DNA of 64,000 nt from an uncultured Clostridia bacterium (lineage in GTDB: Bacteria > Bacillota > Clostridia > Oscillospirales > Ruminococcaceae), in assembly GCA_947627005.1 (NCBI GenBank), contig CANQUJ010000005.1:1-64000 (forward strand). Direction: 5' to 3'. The translations under genes and the position numbers were made by a program. The stretch's first letter is position 1. Each line of letters starts with the position of its first letter. Positions 50,801-57,490 of the stretch are shown here, one piece after another. The notes beneath the pieces were generated by a model. That model worked only from the letters and a program-made list of their open reading frames with translations, was not told the DNA's origin and ran no database searches.

Positions 50801-51524
50801 CATCGTCCGCAGTAACGATAGTAACGTTTTTATCGTACAAGCCAGGAGGCGCTTGGAAATCAGAGCCGAGCTTGAGGTACATATACGAGCCGTTCGGGTC
50901 GGGTGCGGCAACATGAAGCTGCTCTTGAAGCTGTGCGGCGGTCATTCCGACAAACGTCTCTCCTTCATTTCCGGCCTTGATAGAGAAACTAACGAAAACG
51001 CTGTAATCTTGGCCGGGCACAATCTCGCCTTTGACGTCATTGCCGACTATGATATCTCTTCCACCCTGTTTGACGGTGAACTGATCCAAGAACTTGCCGA
51101 TATTGGCGTTGCTGCGATCATTGTAGTCGTCGCCGCTGCTGTCTCCTCCCCCGTCTATCTGCATAATTCCATAGTCCGCCCCGGCGTTCTCGTCCTCTTC
51201 GGTTTCGGAGGGCGCGGTGGACGCGTTATCGCCGTTCGGGGAGGTATCCGCAGGGTCGTCGCCGTCGGGAGGGGTCGTGCTCTCCGGGTCGGGCGCGGGC
51301 GGAGGGGTGGTTTCTCCGTCGTTTTGCTCGGGAGCGGTAGTCGTCGCGGGGTCGCTCTGCGGGACGGTATCCTGCTGCGATTCGCCGCTGTCAACATAGC
51401 TCTCGACTGTTCCGCTCTGCTCGTTCGCAACGCTGCCCGTCGCGACGACAGAGCTGCTCATTGTGTTGATTAACAAGCACAATGTCAGCAGAACAGATAG
51501 CATTTTTCTGAGCTTTGTGTTCAT
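41865..51524 (-). CDS. Giant LPXTG-anchored Cna-B repeat adhesin
   Basis: About 3,219 residues. Signal peptide (KMLSVLLTLCLLINTMSSSV), then a Ser/Thr/Pro/Asp linker (about 35-105), then an N-terminal region of about 1,000 residues with several beta-domains (DUF11/isopeptide-type adhesin modules), one SpaA-like domain (LNILKVKKGKTGTP), about 16 Cna-B domains each starting like VxKVWxD and ending in TVTNT, and one DUF5979-like domain. The C-terminus has eight PPPPDN units, the sorting motif LPRTG (about 3175-3179), a membrane helix and a basic tail. Cna-B domains usually carry internal Lys-Asn isopeptide bonds, giving a stiff, protease-resistant stalk. The ATG at 51524 has GGAAGGT upstream. First gene of the operon. 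Confidence 0.95.
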   Translation of the reverse strand: MNTKLRKMLSVLLTLCLLINTMSSSVVATGSVANEQSGTVESYVDSGESQQDTVPQSDPATTTAPEQNDGETTPPPAPDPESTTPPDGDDPADTSPNGDNASTAPSETEEDENAGADYGIMQIDGGGDSSGDDYNDRSNANIGKFLDQFTVKQGGRDIIVGNDVKGEIVPGQDYSVFVSFSIKAGNEGETFVGMTAAQLQEQLHVAAPDPNGSYMYLKLGSDFQAPPGLYDKNVTIVTADDGSGDQYALFDFSAIGTGNQAHFTFNGKFKEGSYNDGYLSVVESEVFGKFTYTDTPKPDAQKVPVSYDPETHEVTYRILIINNDPAKRSVTLKSITDTPNWNYHHLEFNASSAKVKKVNGVIDDPGNPADTPDSDVNCTVSGGDSTDIVFTFDPYTLAPGEQIYIEYKLKILDGDTYISNSFSLDYNGYEPLTGNHSDNFKWGSLSKDGTYLNDDGTPMEIDDKKVIRWIITIYSPVDYLTKKGTLNGIKIEDKLESLGLGYVKHELWTDKNGTLADGSNLSVSLGGDVYTIKQSGSDTTETVYLVIYTSYDDKNIFDPDTGDVKTEAKIHNTATGTFPHEGDKEYRGDSDVEFKKESESGPDEPDDDWHVAKSAPVVDGDKFTYTVTLSNVLSSHLTSMAIYDFMSLSDPNWYPFNAREAFDDSAAGINVVVEGKGPINDYIKINPTKAEYPGYDSNIYTQASIIYKNPENKPEWLKNLDDKRIEENLTITITYTLDINKVKAVLENSDVDGKPLKEYYDAALESANWFAVYNKVHAHFNYKSDKDAQSDYVASGEFKGSKTATVVSENGLRYAEYTVKFIDSAGSNRDHIRENGTDITFRDKFGSNLVFETDAGNTITVKVTDQYNDQIVYETFTGTPTLSADGKSLTINWSDLTNGTTDLETYFKNNPKPYGYMFTYRLRIKDTSNDSNKNGELHNEAWLEWSGNHSFELGEHNLEFDCGYLSKDGVLSSEGGQQGVLFTVEVNKYSEDLLKEGVGGDTLTLTDTFNVNEYVQVKPESVHIEVKESNLAGGPTPGSYVLYNETGNITFTLSDQTHYVITYLFVLKSDINVFAKDDNGDEKGNEIVKIDNRAELTGVSHASTSGKWYFSAYEINSGTSSTRGRLNILKVKKGKTGTPEPVEGAEFILYSWNPAGNVTTREAIKAAQTKRLCEGGTETKFDNHQGGTATINYELVPTAIFTTDSNGLTTVDWAFWTKANSGDTYDFVYALVENNAPDGLKLLDKPLYFKFEADNDGDGFLELVLLDGPTGVVVNGKDVLGENLTIYDEEDATVKVKVSKDWEGDNAPTNVEVDFELMQDDKVIKTLTLPNDKGEWSGAFTNLPRYKDAEQHEYTYTVSEAGVYNVVDGNRTTPNTEWKLTSNLALGDRKEVGDNIEYTVTATNTKTDNTEITVNKVWKNAAGKPIEWPAGLTVEFKLVKHVDGATSYVGDPVTLEKGEGKESYTFTDLPKKDGNNEITYSVEETAVKFNGTDVTDKWTSADGNSDNGYTITNSPKETVTLTVQKAWKYSKGGTSTDVTKDIKEEIHLNLVKKVKNAEGEDENEIVEGGITLPTAEGEWTYTTGKLPKYNYDGSPIVYKFEEVSVPAGWTVSYGHTDNTNEYTVTNTKEVTDITVTKKWTSDVRTVTWPEGLEVKVELYKNNSPTGKFVTLNKDNPTGKFENLPVKEGGEDVSYTVKEIAITDTVKGTAITGWHGTVTGDAENGFEVTNDEDITKITVVKHWMNNNGEDATVNLPDSITVTLYKVEGEGQNVTKTEAGSYGLTAADNWTHTFTNLKKYDNNGDEIEYKVEESDVEGWTQDGEPEYNETTKTFELTNKRDESEKIKFRVVKVWKNADDTDAADHPASLTVKVNIGGKPYTHVVDGKTIDYITLNEDNHWSYESEEFYKYDDDGKEKTINATETLVDATESAWEKSAPFVSTAKATMTENGENKEIEIKVLTFTNTKAKTSVSVKKVWEDKDGNTIDCTKLSDKEKAKLSATVTLYKDGENTGKSVTLNEGNGWSDSFENLDKYTYVNGTQEEIEYTVREDVMSGWNLESNVENTSGDGYVITNKETDKKEIVVNKQWLDYVGKETDPPKGVTVTVTLTDENGNNYGSVVLNAANGWRNKFENLEEKDENGNSITYKVVEAGVSGVSAADWESTVEGDATTGFTIKNTSTKHLTDLAVKKVFKEIGGNVATVDLPDEIVVTLLANGNPTNEKLTLKKSDGYEGTFKDLEIYGADNNVIDYTVSETPFGGWTATYDKTGYTVTVTNTRTVKNIPVDKVWHEFDDTEAAENLPDSIEVTLYKNGKPTENKQTLTGKNNWHADFTDLPTHDANGNEITYTVVESKINGWDAAYATGSDGTVTITNTRQVVKLEVQKVWNGNAEIPGSITVTLTKNGEKTDRTATLNAAGNWTATFDKLDKYDKDGKPITYSVVEDKVEGWKSTVGEVTTSTDGATYLVTVTNDEDVTERTVVKHWKNNTGAADTIENLPESIHVALYKKGEAEPTDEADLTAAEGWTHTFTNLKKYDDNGDEIKYEIEEVLEDEDANKWTKSTAESGYDETDKTLYVLTNRRNAPDKTSIEVKKVWKHADGEEITGEDIAKEFEGEITVKLTVNGAADTEGRTVTLNSANGWTGSFTDLDVTDDDGNNYTYGVVEDPVEHWSSAVGELTASADGKSYTVTITNTKESTELTVNKTWLDIDGEELTDDEKANLSATVTLTKNGEETGKTAILNAAGEWKATFDKLDKYDKDGNLITYSVVETELAGWTAANTVEADGSVTVTNSRNKIDIPVEKVWLDENREAITDTSTLPEITVYLKQAVTTVNGRYSMEVKNTVGEVKLSAANDWNYTFVGLPTHDLSGKEYVYSVEEEPVEGYTYETSGSAEGFTVTNVKNTPDTGSLRIVKAVMGGGLIAANKEYIFTVSGPNGYTAEVRITGSGSAALTDLEPGEYTVTEQAAGIVGFRWTVTGGGSVTVAANSEAEVDFVNTYEETRDITVIKEWYVDGARAQAPTGAQIVVRLYADGIPTGASAVLSQFTNWSGAFNNLNVYAADGHRIVYTVSEVSYSGWTSTVSGSDETGFVIRNFSETPPPPDNPPPPDNPPPPDNPPPPDNPPPPDNPPPPDNPPPPDNPPPPDIPYEDIPDSEIPLINITDNDVPLIDIPDLGVPLRALPRTGDDSHSIAWMTTMIVSALGIAILSTALAIDSRRRKREEDAE
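42107..42252 (-). repeat. 18-bp tandem repeats encoding PPPPDN
   Basis: Eight in-frame 18-bp units, each coding PPPPDN (the last PPPPDI), make a wall-spanning rod before the sorting signal. Two GGC/GGG variants alternate. Copy number is likely to vary between strains. Confidence 0.85.
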
Positions 51525-51669
51525 GTCGTTACCTTCCTTCATGTGAATCAAAGTATTTTATGTTGCAATAGTAAAGTTGTGAATTTTAACCGAGACGGAA
51601 ACGCGCCGAGAAAGCCCCTCGGTCAAGGGCCCGGCGGAAAGATACTTTTTGACATTCTGATACGACAAT

Positions 51670-51698
51670 AGTATAGCACCTTTTAAAAAATTTTTCAA
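51670..51698 (-). promoter_or_regulatory. Promoter of the adhesin/pilus/sortase operon
   Basis: Minus-strand TTGAAA and TATACT with a 17-bp spacer. The leader is about 140 nt and contains a hairpin (GCCGGGCCC and CTCGGC arms). The rest of the 51525-51832 gap holds only hairpins and A/T-rich DNA. No other strong promoter is seen before the sortase. Confidence 0.65.
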
Positions 51699-51832
51699 GC
51701 GATTTGGAGATTTCCCAAAAATTTGTAACAATTAACCAATTCTACGGCGGCGGTATAGTCATTTTTAATAGTCCGCCGAGATTTAAGCCGCCCCGTCGGA
51801 ACCTATCCGAGAGGCGGCAAAGGAAATATCTG

Positions 51833-53695
51833 TCAATTTTTACCCATCTTTGTGTATACGTTGTAATAGGTCTCCGTGCGTTTTGCGGCGATTTCGTCGC
51901 GCATAATACCGCAGAAATTTTCGTCTTCAAAAAGTTTGACCACATAAGGCGCGTATCTCGTTCCGCTTCCGGCCTTAAGCTCTTGAATAAGGGTGTCGAC
52001 GCTCTTGGTGGCGGCATAGCAGCGGCCGACGTTGTCTGTCCCGGCCTCAAGAGAATCCGCCACGGTTATGATATCTACCACCGCCCTCATTCTTTCGGGG
52101 ACTTCGCCGACATCGCGCGGGTAGCCGCCCTTGCCGTCGTAGCTTCGGTGGTGGTGGAGCGCCGCCTGCGCGTGGTCGTTATAGTTTCCGAGCGAGTCGA
52201 GTATCGCGTAGCCGAGCTGTGGGTGGACCTTTATCGCGGCGAACTCTTCGTCGGTAAGCCTTCGCGAATAGTTTCCGACGTGGTTTATTATCATACACTT
52301 GCCGATGTCGTGGTAAAGCCCGCAGGCCCTGACGACTATCCCAAGCTCTTCCCTTCGCCTTACTATCTCGCCGACGTCGGTTACGCCGAAACTTCCGACG
52401 AGCTCGCCCGGCGAAGTCTCCGCCAGTCGCAAAAACATTCTTTCGGCCAGCCGCCCGACCATATGGGAATGGATATACGTCGGCGGGTGGCAGGCGAGGA
52501 TATATTCGAGTATCTGCCGGCGGTAGGTGGTGCCTTTATTGGCTTGATACCAGATCATCTCGCTCAAATTAAGGCTCATCTCGGCGGCGTATTGGTTCCT
52601 CGGCATGCTCGAAAGATAGGCCGATACTTCGGAGGCCGCCTTGCCTATGACGCCGTCGTAAAGCTTGTGCCCCGCTTCGTCCATAAGGTTGCCGTAATAC
52701 TGCATATAAAGCGGGATTCTTATGTTCCGGAATATCCCGCCGGAGGTGAAATCGTTCGGGTCGGCTTCTTTATAAAGCATTATAAGTATCGACACAAAGT
52801 CGTTCGCGCCGATCATTCCGGAGTGGTACATCGCGGCGCCGCAGCGATATCTCGTCAGCGGGGATATCCTTCCGGTTTTATTCAAAAAGGCTTTAAATTC
52901 AACGTCGTAGACGAATATCGAGGCGGCGAGGGCGGTCTTCGCGACTTCTTCGTACTTCTCTTCCGACATTCCGTTGCTCCGCAGACTTGAAACGAGGGTG
53001 GTCATCGACTGGGTGAAGAGGTAGACGAACCTGTCCCAGGGGAGTTCGGGATTTTCGGCCCGCTTTTTTTCGTCGTTAAAGATTGCCAGCGCTTCGTCGC
53101 TTAGCCGCTTATAGGTCGAAAACTTCTCGTATTCGCCGTATTTCCCTTCGCCGGTATAGTAGTATTCCGGCGTAAGCCTTCGGTTTGCTATGCTTCTGAC
53201 TATAAAGCTTCTCGTCTCGGGGTCTTTAAATTCGTCGTAGCGGTCGTAATACGAGGCCGCCTCGGCGAAATATTCGGCGACTTTATCGCCGAAAAGGTCT
53301 ATATCCCGGTCTTCCCGCCGAAGCCGCATATAAAACATCGCGATGCCCATATTATAGGCCGAGCGGATAATAAGCCTGTCGTCCTTTCTTAAGACCGCGC
53401 AGTCGTGCAAAAGGCGGTTTACGAGATAGCTTATCGGGTAGTCCGGCCCGACGAGAGCCTCGCCGAATTCGATAAGCTCGGCGATGTCGGAGTCGGTAAG
53501 CTCCTCCGGCTTGCGGTCGAAGAGAATCTGTTTTAAAATAGAGTCGTTTTCGGAATGGAGGGCGTAGGTGCGCTCCGCCCCGGCGTGGATAATCGCTATC
53601 GCGTCGGGTATTCGCATATCGCGGGTTATATGAACGGAGGTGGACTCGGATACCGCCGAGAGATTTTCTATGTATTTTTTCATAAGATCGTTCAT
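51833..53695 (-). CDS. HD-GYP-like phosphohydrolase
   Basis: A 620-residue soluble protein. The C-terminal 200 residues form an HD-GYP domain: HDIGK (462-466), the metal-binding HPQLGYAIL, HHHRSYDGKGGYP (from 514) and ADSLEAGTDNVGR. The GYP loop matches enzymes that hydrolyse cyclic di-GMP, although the usual HHE is HHH here. The N-terminal 430 residues are helical with no recognised sensor domain. It may be a signalling phosphodiesterase. It lies upstream of the adhesin operon on the same strand but has its own gene unit. SD GGAGGCG. Confidence 0.85.
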   Translation of the reverse strand: MNDLMKKYIENLSAVSESTSVHITRDMRIPDAIAIIHAGAERTYALHSENDSILKQILFDRKPEELTDSDIAELIEFGEALVGPDYPISYLVNRLLHDCAVLRKDDRLIIRSAYNMGIAMFYMRLRREDRDIDLFGDKVAEYFAEAASYYDRYDEFKDPETRSFIVRSIANRRLTPEYYYTGEGKYGEYEKFSTYKRLSDEALAIFNDEKKRAENPELPWDRFVYLFTQSMTTLVSSLRSNGMSEEKYEEVAKTALAASIFVYDVEFKAFLNKTGRISPLTRYRCGAAMYHSGMIGANDFVSILIMLYKEADPNDFTSGGIFRNIRIPLYMQYYGNLMDEAGHKLYDGVIGKAASEVSAYLSSMPRNQYAAEMSLNLSEMIWYQANKGTTYRRQILEYILACHPPTYIHSHMVGRLAERMFLRLAETSPGELVGSFGVTDVGEIVRRREELGIVVRACGLYHDIGKCMIINHVGNYSRRLTDEEFAAIKVHPQLGYAILDSLGNYNDHAQAALHHHRSYDGKGGYPRDVGEVPERMRAVVDIITVADSLEAGTDNVGRCYAATKSVDTLIQELKAGSGTRYAPYVVKLFEDENFCGIMRDEIAAKRTETYYNVYTKMGKN

Positions 53696-53814
53696 TTCCG
53701 CGCCTCCTTCAAAAAATTAAGCTTCTCTGATATCTATTATACACCGAATCGCGGCGAAAAGCAAGGGCTTTTAGAAGATAGAAATCAGAGAACGCCTCGA
53801 ACCGACGAAAGCGT

Positions 53815-54633
53815 TTATCCGAACCTCTCCATGAAAATATCCGGCCACATAAGCGCGTCGGCGTTTTTGTTTATCTCCTCGGGCGACCATTCCCACCACT
53901 TGGTCTTTAAAAGCGCCTTGATCATATCCGGCGGGTAGCGGTATTTTATGACCCTTGCCGGAACCCCGACGACCACCGAATAGGGCGGAACGTCTTTGGT
54001 TACGACCGCGCCCGCGCCGATGACCGCGCCGTCGCCTATCGAGACGACCTTTGAGCAGTTTATAAACGAATGAGCGCCGATCCACACGTCGTTGCCGATA
54101 ACCACCTTCGGCTTTCCGAAGGCGTAGGGGTGTTTCGGGTCGAGCGCGCAAAGCTTTTCGCACTTCGCGCGGTTTTCTTCGCTGAAGAAGTCGGAGAGCT
54201 CGTCCGAAATAAAGGTCATATTTGAGTGGTGGTCGCAGTGGATGACCGCGGTGGAGTTTATCGAGGTATATCTTCCTATCGACTCGATATAGCCGTTTTT
54301 GCAGGCGTCTATAACGCCGTCGCCGAAATATGTCTGCCTGCCGATCTTGGCGCCGTAAAGCTCCCAGTCGAAGGGCAGGGGCCGGCCGACGTCGTCGGCA
54401 AGAATGTAATCCTCGACGTTTTTAAAGCCCTGGTTTTCGTGGTCGAGAAGAAAGTCAGCAAGGTCGTCGGCAGTCACCGCGACGACATAGTGCCGCTTCG
54501 GGTCAACGTTCTCGGTAAAAGCGTAGCCGTAGGGCTTTAAGATCCGGCACAGAAGCCGGTTGGGCTCGCCCCAAACGACTATAACCCGCCCGCGGAGGCG
54601 GTTTTTGAAGATCTGGCCAAGCCAAGTCGTCAT
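53815..54633 (-). CDS. Hexapeptide-repeat (CatB-like) acetyltransferase
   Basis: A 272-residue enzyme with a left-handed beta-helix: [20 protein letters not shown], then [19 protein letters not shown] and [34 protein letters not shown] (quoted in parts) show the isoleucine-patch hexapeptides. The HCDHH His is a likely catalytic residue, and the C-terminal WWEWSPEEI tail is seen in xenobiotic acetyltransferases of the CatB/Vat type. The N-terminal 85 residues form an extra domain ([16 protein letters not shown]). It transfers acetyl from acetyl-CoA to a sugar or drug hydroxyl; the acceptor is unknown. Confidence 0.85.
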   Translation of the reverse strand: MTTWLGQIFKNRLRGRVIVVWGEPNRLLCRILKPYGYAFTENVDPKRHYVVAVTADDLADFLLDHENQGFKNVEDYILADDVGRPLPFDWELYGAKIGRQTYFGDGVIDACKNGYIESIGRYTSINSTAVIHCDHHSNMTFISDELSDFFSEENRAKCEKLCALDPKHPYAFGKPKVVIGNDVWIGAHSFINCSKVVSIGDGAVIGAGAVVTKDVPPYSVVVGVPARVIKYRYPPDMIKALLKTKWWEWSPEEINKNADALMWPDIFMERFG

Positions 54634-54643
54634 CTTTAAACAC

Positions 54644-55312
54644 CTACTTTATAAGCCTTATTATCTCTTTAGGGTCGGCCGAGGGGAATAGCCCGCGAAG
54701 ATGAGAAAGAATCTTCTCTTTCGACTCCTCCGGCTCGGTTTTATAGGCCGAGGTCGCGAAGTCGTAGCCGAAAAGCGCCTCGGGGGTCGAATATCTCGCG
54801 ACTCCCCAGCCGTAGCGGCGGCCGTATTTGTCGACCATATATTCAAAATCAGACACGCAGACGTAGGTCTGCATCTGGAGGCGGGTTATAACGCCGTCTA
54901 AGCCCTTTTCTCCGCCCGATTTAGTGAAGCCGCAGAGGCTTTTGAGTTTTTTCGAGAGAATACTGCCGTATCGCGAGACCGCGTCGTAGATATTCAAATC
55001 TTTCACGCTCGCCATTCCGCACTCGTATCTCGAATCAAAGTCATAGCCGTCGCGGCGATAGTTGCAAAGTTCGGGGAACCATTTGAGGCTGACGAAGCCG
55101 GCCTTTCCGCCGAAAAACTTGCCGTAGAGGCATCTTTCGGTGCGAATAGTCGGGCCTTTCCACTCCCAAGGGCCGTCGTTTTCGCCGAACCACAGCTCGG
55201 GCGGGGTGTGTTCTTCGACCGAAAACCCGCGAACGCCGTTTTTAAAAAAGGGCAGAAAGCCCAGCTCCTCGGTAAGCGCGGCGATATCATCCGCCCCGCG
55301 AAGAAGTTTCAT
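54644..55312 (-). CDS. Conserved hypothetical protein (possibly AlkZ-related)
   Basis: A 222-residue soluble protein with many aromatic residues: [36 protein letters not shown] and [15 protein letters not shown] recall similar clostridial proteins being labelled AlkZ-related, but I cannot verify a DNA glycosylase activity here. No signal peptide or membrane segment. The ATG at 55312 has GAGAGGA upstream; an earlier in-frame start three codons before is possible. It ends 10 bp before the acetyltransferase, so they are probably co-transcribed. Confidence 0.6.
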   Translation of the reverse strand: MKLLRGADDIAALTEELGFLPFFKNGVRGFSVEEHTPPELWFGENDGPWEWKGPTIRTERCLYGKFFGGKAGFVSLKWFPELCNYRRDGYDFDSRYECGMASVKDLNIYDAVSRYGSILSKKLKSLCGFTKSGGEKGLDGVITRLQMQTYVCVSDFEYMVDKYGRRYGWGVARYSTPEALFGYDFATSAYKTEPEESKEKILSHLRGLFPSADPKEIIRLIK

Positions 55313-55402
55313 TCCTCTCACTCTCCTTTTAAAAGAGTATACAACATTTTCGGGAAAATTGCAACCTTTAGCGAGAGAGCGCAGAAGTGGCCGAATAAAT
55401 CG

Positions 55403-55870
55403 AAAGTTTTCGATTCAACCTTTTTCAAAAGGTTGGCAGGTTTCCAAAGGGCGGCGCCCTTTGGTCGCAGCCCGCAGGCTGTGAAAACTCAAAACGAAGG
55501 CGCTCCGCAAGGGGAGAATTGAAAAAACAGTTCTGCGAACTGTTTTTTCAAGAGGGGACGCCCTGCAAGAGAGGGCGTCCCCTTTTAATTCGCGGCTGCG
55601 AGAGCAGTCGCGCACCTTAACGTCGGGTTTTCCGCTTTAATTCACAGCTCCGAAAGGAGCTGCGAACCTTAAATTTTCTCGCTTGCGCTCGAAAATCGGG
55701 GAGACCCCCGACGAGGGTCTCCCCGCGCGAAAACAATTCACCGGATTGTTTTCGCTCCCCGTCCTGCGTTTCGCTTCGCAGGGGTGTTTCGCGCTCTGCG
55801 GAGCGCGACCAAAGGCTTCTCGCCTTTGGAATCTCGCAAGCCTTTTGAAAAAGGCTTGACCGAAAACTTT
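55403..55870. mobile_element. Hairpin-array element with covarying terminal inverted repeats
   Basis: This 468-bp stretch is a chain of about 14 consecutive hairpins with almost no unpaired DNA. Examples are CCAAAGGGC/GCCCTTTGG, GAAAAAACAGTT/AACTGTTTTTTC, GGGGACGCCC/GGGCGTCCCC, GGGGAGACCC/GGGTCTCCCC, CGCGCTC/GAGCGCG and AAGCCTTTT/AAAAGGCTT. Its two ends (55403-55468 and 55806-55870) are inverted repeats of each other with compensatory base changes. It has no coding potential. It may be a MITE-like element or an insertion of a structured RNA gene. Confidence 0.65.
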
Positions 55871-55912
55871 AAATTTCTGCTTTCTGCCCTCTGACTTCTG
55901 CCTTCTTTCAGG
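55870..55912. repeat. Pyrimidine-rich dispersed repeat
   Basis: TTTCTGCTTTCTGCCCTC and ACTTCTGCCTTCTTT belong to the same family as 25102-25160 and the complement of 3940-3985. It lies between the hairpin element and the next promoter. Confidence 0.45.
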
Positions 55913-55915
55913 GCG

Positions 55916-55944
55916 TTGACATTTCCCTCTTAATATAGTATAAT
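55916..55944 (+). promoter_or_regulatory. Promoter of the amidohydrolase gene
   Basis: TTGACA and TATAAT, 17-bp spacer, a full consensus. Confidence 0.8.
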
Positions 55945-55979
55945 GTCGCAGTTCAAAGCTTTGGGACGGAGGTATCTTT

Positions 55980-56783
55980 ATGCGCCCGATTATCGACTGC
56001 CACTGTCATGTCTACCCGGAAAAAATCGCCGCGAAAGCGGTTGAAAGCATCGGAAAATTCTACGACCTTCCGATGGAATACAACGGCACCGCCGCCGAAA
56101 TGATACAAAAAAGCCGCGAGGCAGGGATCACCCACAGCGTGATCTTTTCGGTCGCGACTACCCCGCACCAGGTCGAAAGCATCAACCGCTTCATCGCCGA
56201 AGAGGTTGCAAAAGACTCTACCCTCGTCGGCCTCGGGGCCGTACACCCCGAAAGCGAGGACAAGCGCGGAGACATAGAACGTGCGGCCGCGCTCGGGCTT
56301 AGGGGCGTTAAGCTTCACCCGGACATTCAGGGGTTTAATATAGACGACCCGCGCTGTATGGAGATATACGGAATCTGCCGCGAGCTCGGGCTTTCGGTTC
56401 TGATACATATGGGCGACCTTCGATACGGCTATTCCCGCCCCGAAAGGCTTATTCCGGTGCTCGAAAAGTTCGACGGGCTTAAGGTCATCGGCGCGCACCT
56501 CGGCGGGTGGAGCCTTTGGCAGGAGGCGGCGGAAATTCTTTACGAGCACAAAAACTTTTTCGTCGACTGTTCAAGCTCGCTGGCGTTTATGCCGCCGGAA
56601 CGCGCGAGGGAGATAATCAGAAGCTACGGCGCCGAAAGGGTCCTTTTCGGGACGGACTACCCGATGTGGAACTTCGGCAAAGAGCTTGAAAGGTTCGCGG
56701 CGCTTGAGCTTTCGGAGGAAGAAAGCGAGCTTATTCTTTATAAAAACGCGGCGGAGCTTTTCGATATAAAAATCGGCGAATAA
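55980..56783 (+). CDS. Amidohydrolase-family metal-dependent hydrolase
   Basis: A 267-residue TIM-barrel enzyme of the amidohydrolase-2 type. DCHCHVYPEKI near the N-terminus supplies the HxH metal ligands. LRGVKLHPDIQG, IGAHLGG and LFGTDYPMW (with the conserved Asp) complete the metal site. Family members are decarboxylases or hydrolases of small ring or amide compounds. The substrate is not indicated by the neighbours. SD GGACGGAGG. Confidence 0.85.
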   Translation: MRPIIDCHCHVYPEKIAAKAVESIGKFYDLPMEYNGTAAEMIQKSREAGITHSVIFSVATTPHQVESINRFIAEEVAKDSTLVGLGAVHPESEDKRGDIERAAALGLRGVKLHPDIQGFNIDDPRCMEIYGICRELGLSVLIHMGDLRYGYSRPERLIPVLEKFDGLKVIGAHLGGWSLWQEAAEILYEHKNFFVDCSSSLAFMPPERAREIIRSYGAERVLFGTDYPMWNFGKELERFAALELSEEESELILYKNAAELFDIKIGE

Positions 56784-56840
56784 TCTTTCGTTTGCGTGGC
56801 ATAATACCGACATAATTTATTAAAAAGGAGCGTCAGTATT

Positions 56841-57302
56841 ATGAATTTAACGCCGAAAGAAACCTCTCTGCTTAAAGACCTTAAGGGGCAGGAAAAGCTC
56901 TGCTGGGAAAAGTACGACAAATACAGCTGCGACGCCTGCTCGACCGAGCTTAAAAACCTCTTCAGCGAGATGGCGCAGACCGAGCGGCAGCACTACGACT
57001 CTATTTCCCAAATGCTCGGCGGAACGGTGCCGATGATGCCGACCGGGCTTCAGAACGAAAACAACAAGTGGTGCAAAAAGGTTCAATATTCCGACGAGCA
57101 GTCTAAAAACATCGACAAATTCCTCTGCACAGATATGCTCGCGTCCGAAAAACATGCATCTTCTCTATACGACGTGAGCGTTTTCGAGTTTACCGACCCC
57201 GCCGCGAGAAAGGCCCTTAACCACATTCAGGCCGAGGAACAGCAGCACGGCGAGAAGCTTTGGGCATATATGTCCCAAAACGGAATGTACCCGAACGAAT
57301 GA
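56841..57302 (+). CDS. CotF-like spore coat protein
   Basis: A 153-residue ferritin-like helical protein of the CotF family. LTPKETSLLKDLKGQEKLC and CWEKYDKYS near the N-terminus, ERQHYDSISQML, then LASEKHASSLYDVSVFE and AEEQQHGEKLW are the paired helices. Cys residues (about 28, 39, 42, 79 and 97) may form cross-links in the coat. The usual role is as a spore coat or cortex-associated protein. A gap of 57 bp and a good SD (AAAGGAG) separate it from the amidohydrolase gene. Confidence 0.82.
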   Translation: MNLTPKETSLLKDLKGQEKLCWEKYDKYSCDACSTELKNLFSEMAQTERQHYDSISQMLGGTVPMMPTGLQNENNKWCKKVQYSDEQSKNIDKFLCTDMLASEKHASSLYDVSVFEFTDPAARKALNHIQAEEQQHGEKLWAYMSQNGMYPNE

Positions 57303-57425
57303 TTTTGCCTTCTTCTTATCGACATAACACTTCTTTGCGCTCTCCCCCAAAAAGGGAGGGCGTACATATTTTTTAGAGGAAAAGTCGGCGCGGACGAAAA
57401 TTAAAGAAAATTTTTCAAAAACCGC

Positions 57426-57454
57426 TTGTAACGTCGGTGTAAATGTGTTATACT
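57426..57454 (+). promoter_or_regulatory. Promoter of the mreB-mrdA cluster
   Basis: TTGTAA and TATACT separated by 17 bp, 36 bp before the mreB start. Confidence 0.65.
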
Positions 57455-57490
57455 TAACAGCGAACCATTTTTTGAAAAGGAAGAGTAAAT

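Noticed and set aside
46680-51473. Further long antisense frames over the giant gene and its linker
   Set aside because: Same cause: composition of the repeats and of the Thr/Val-rich sense codons. No SD or conserved domains.
55415-55615. Frames of 60-110 codons in and beside the hairpin element
   Set aside because: They translate stem arms on both strands, lack an SD, and have no plausible protein composition.
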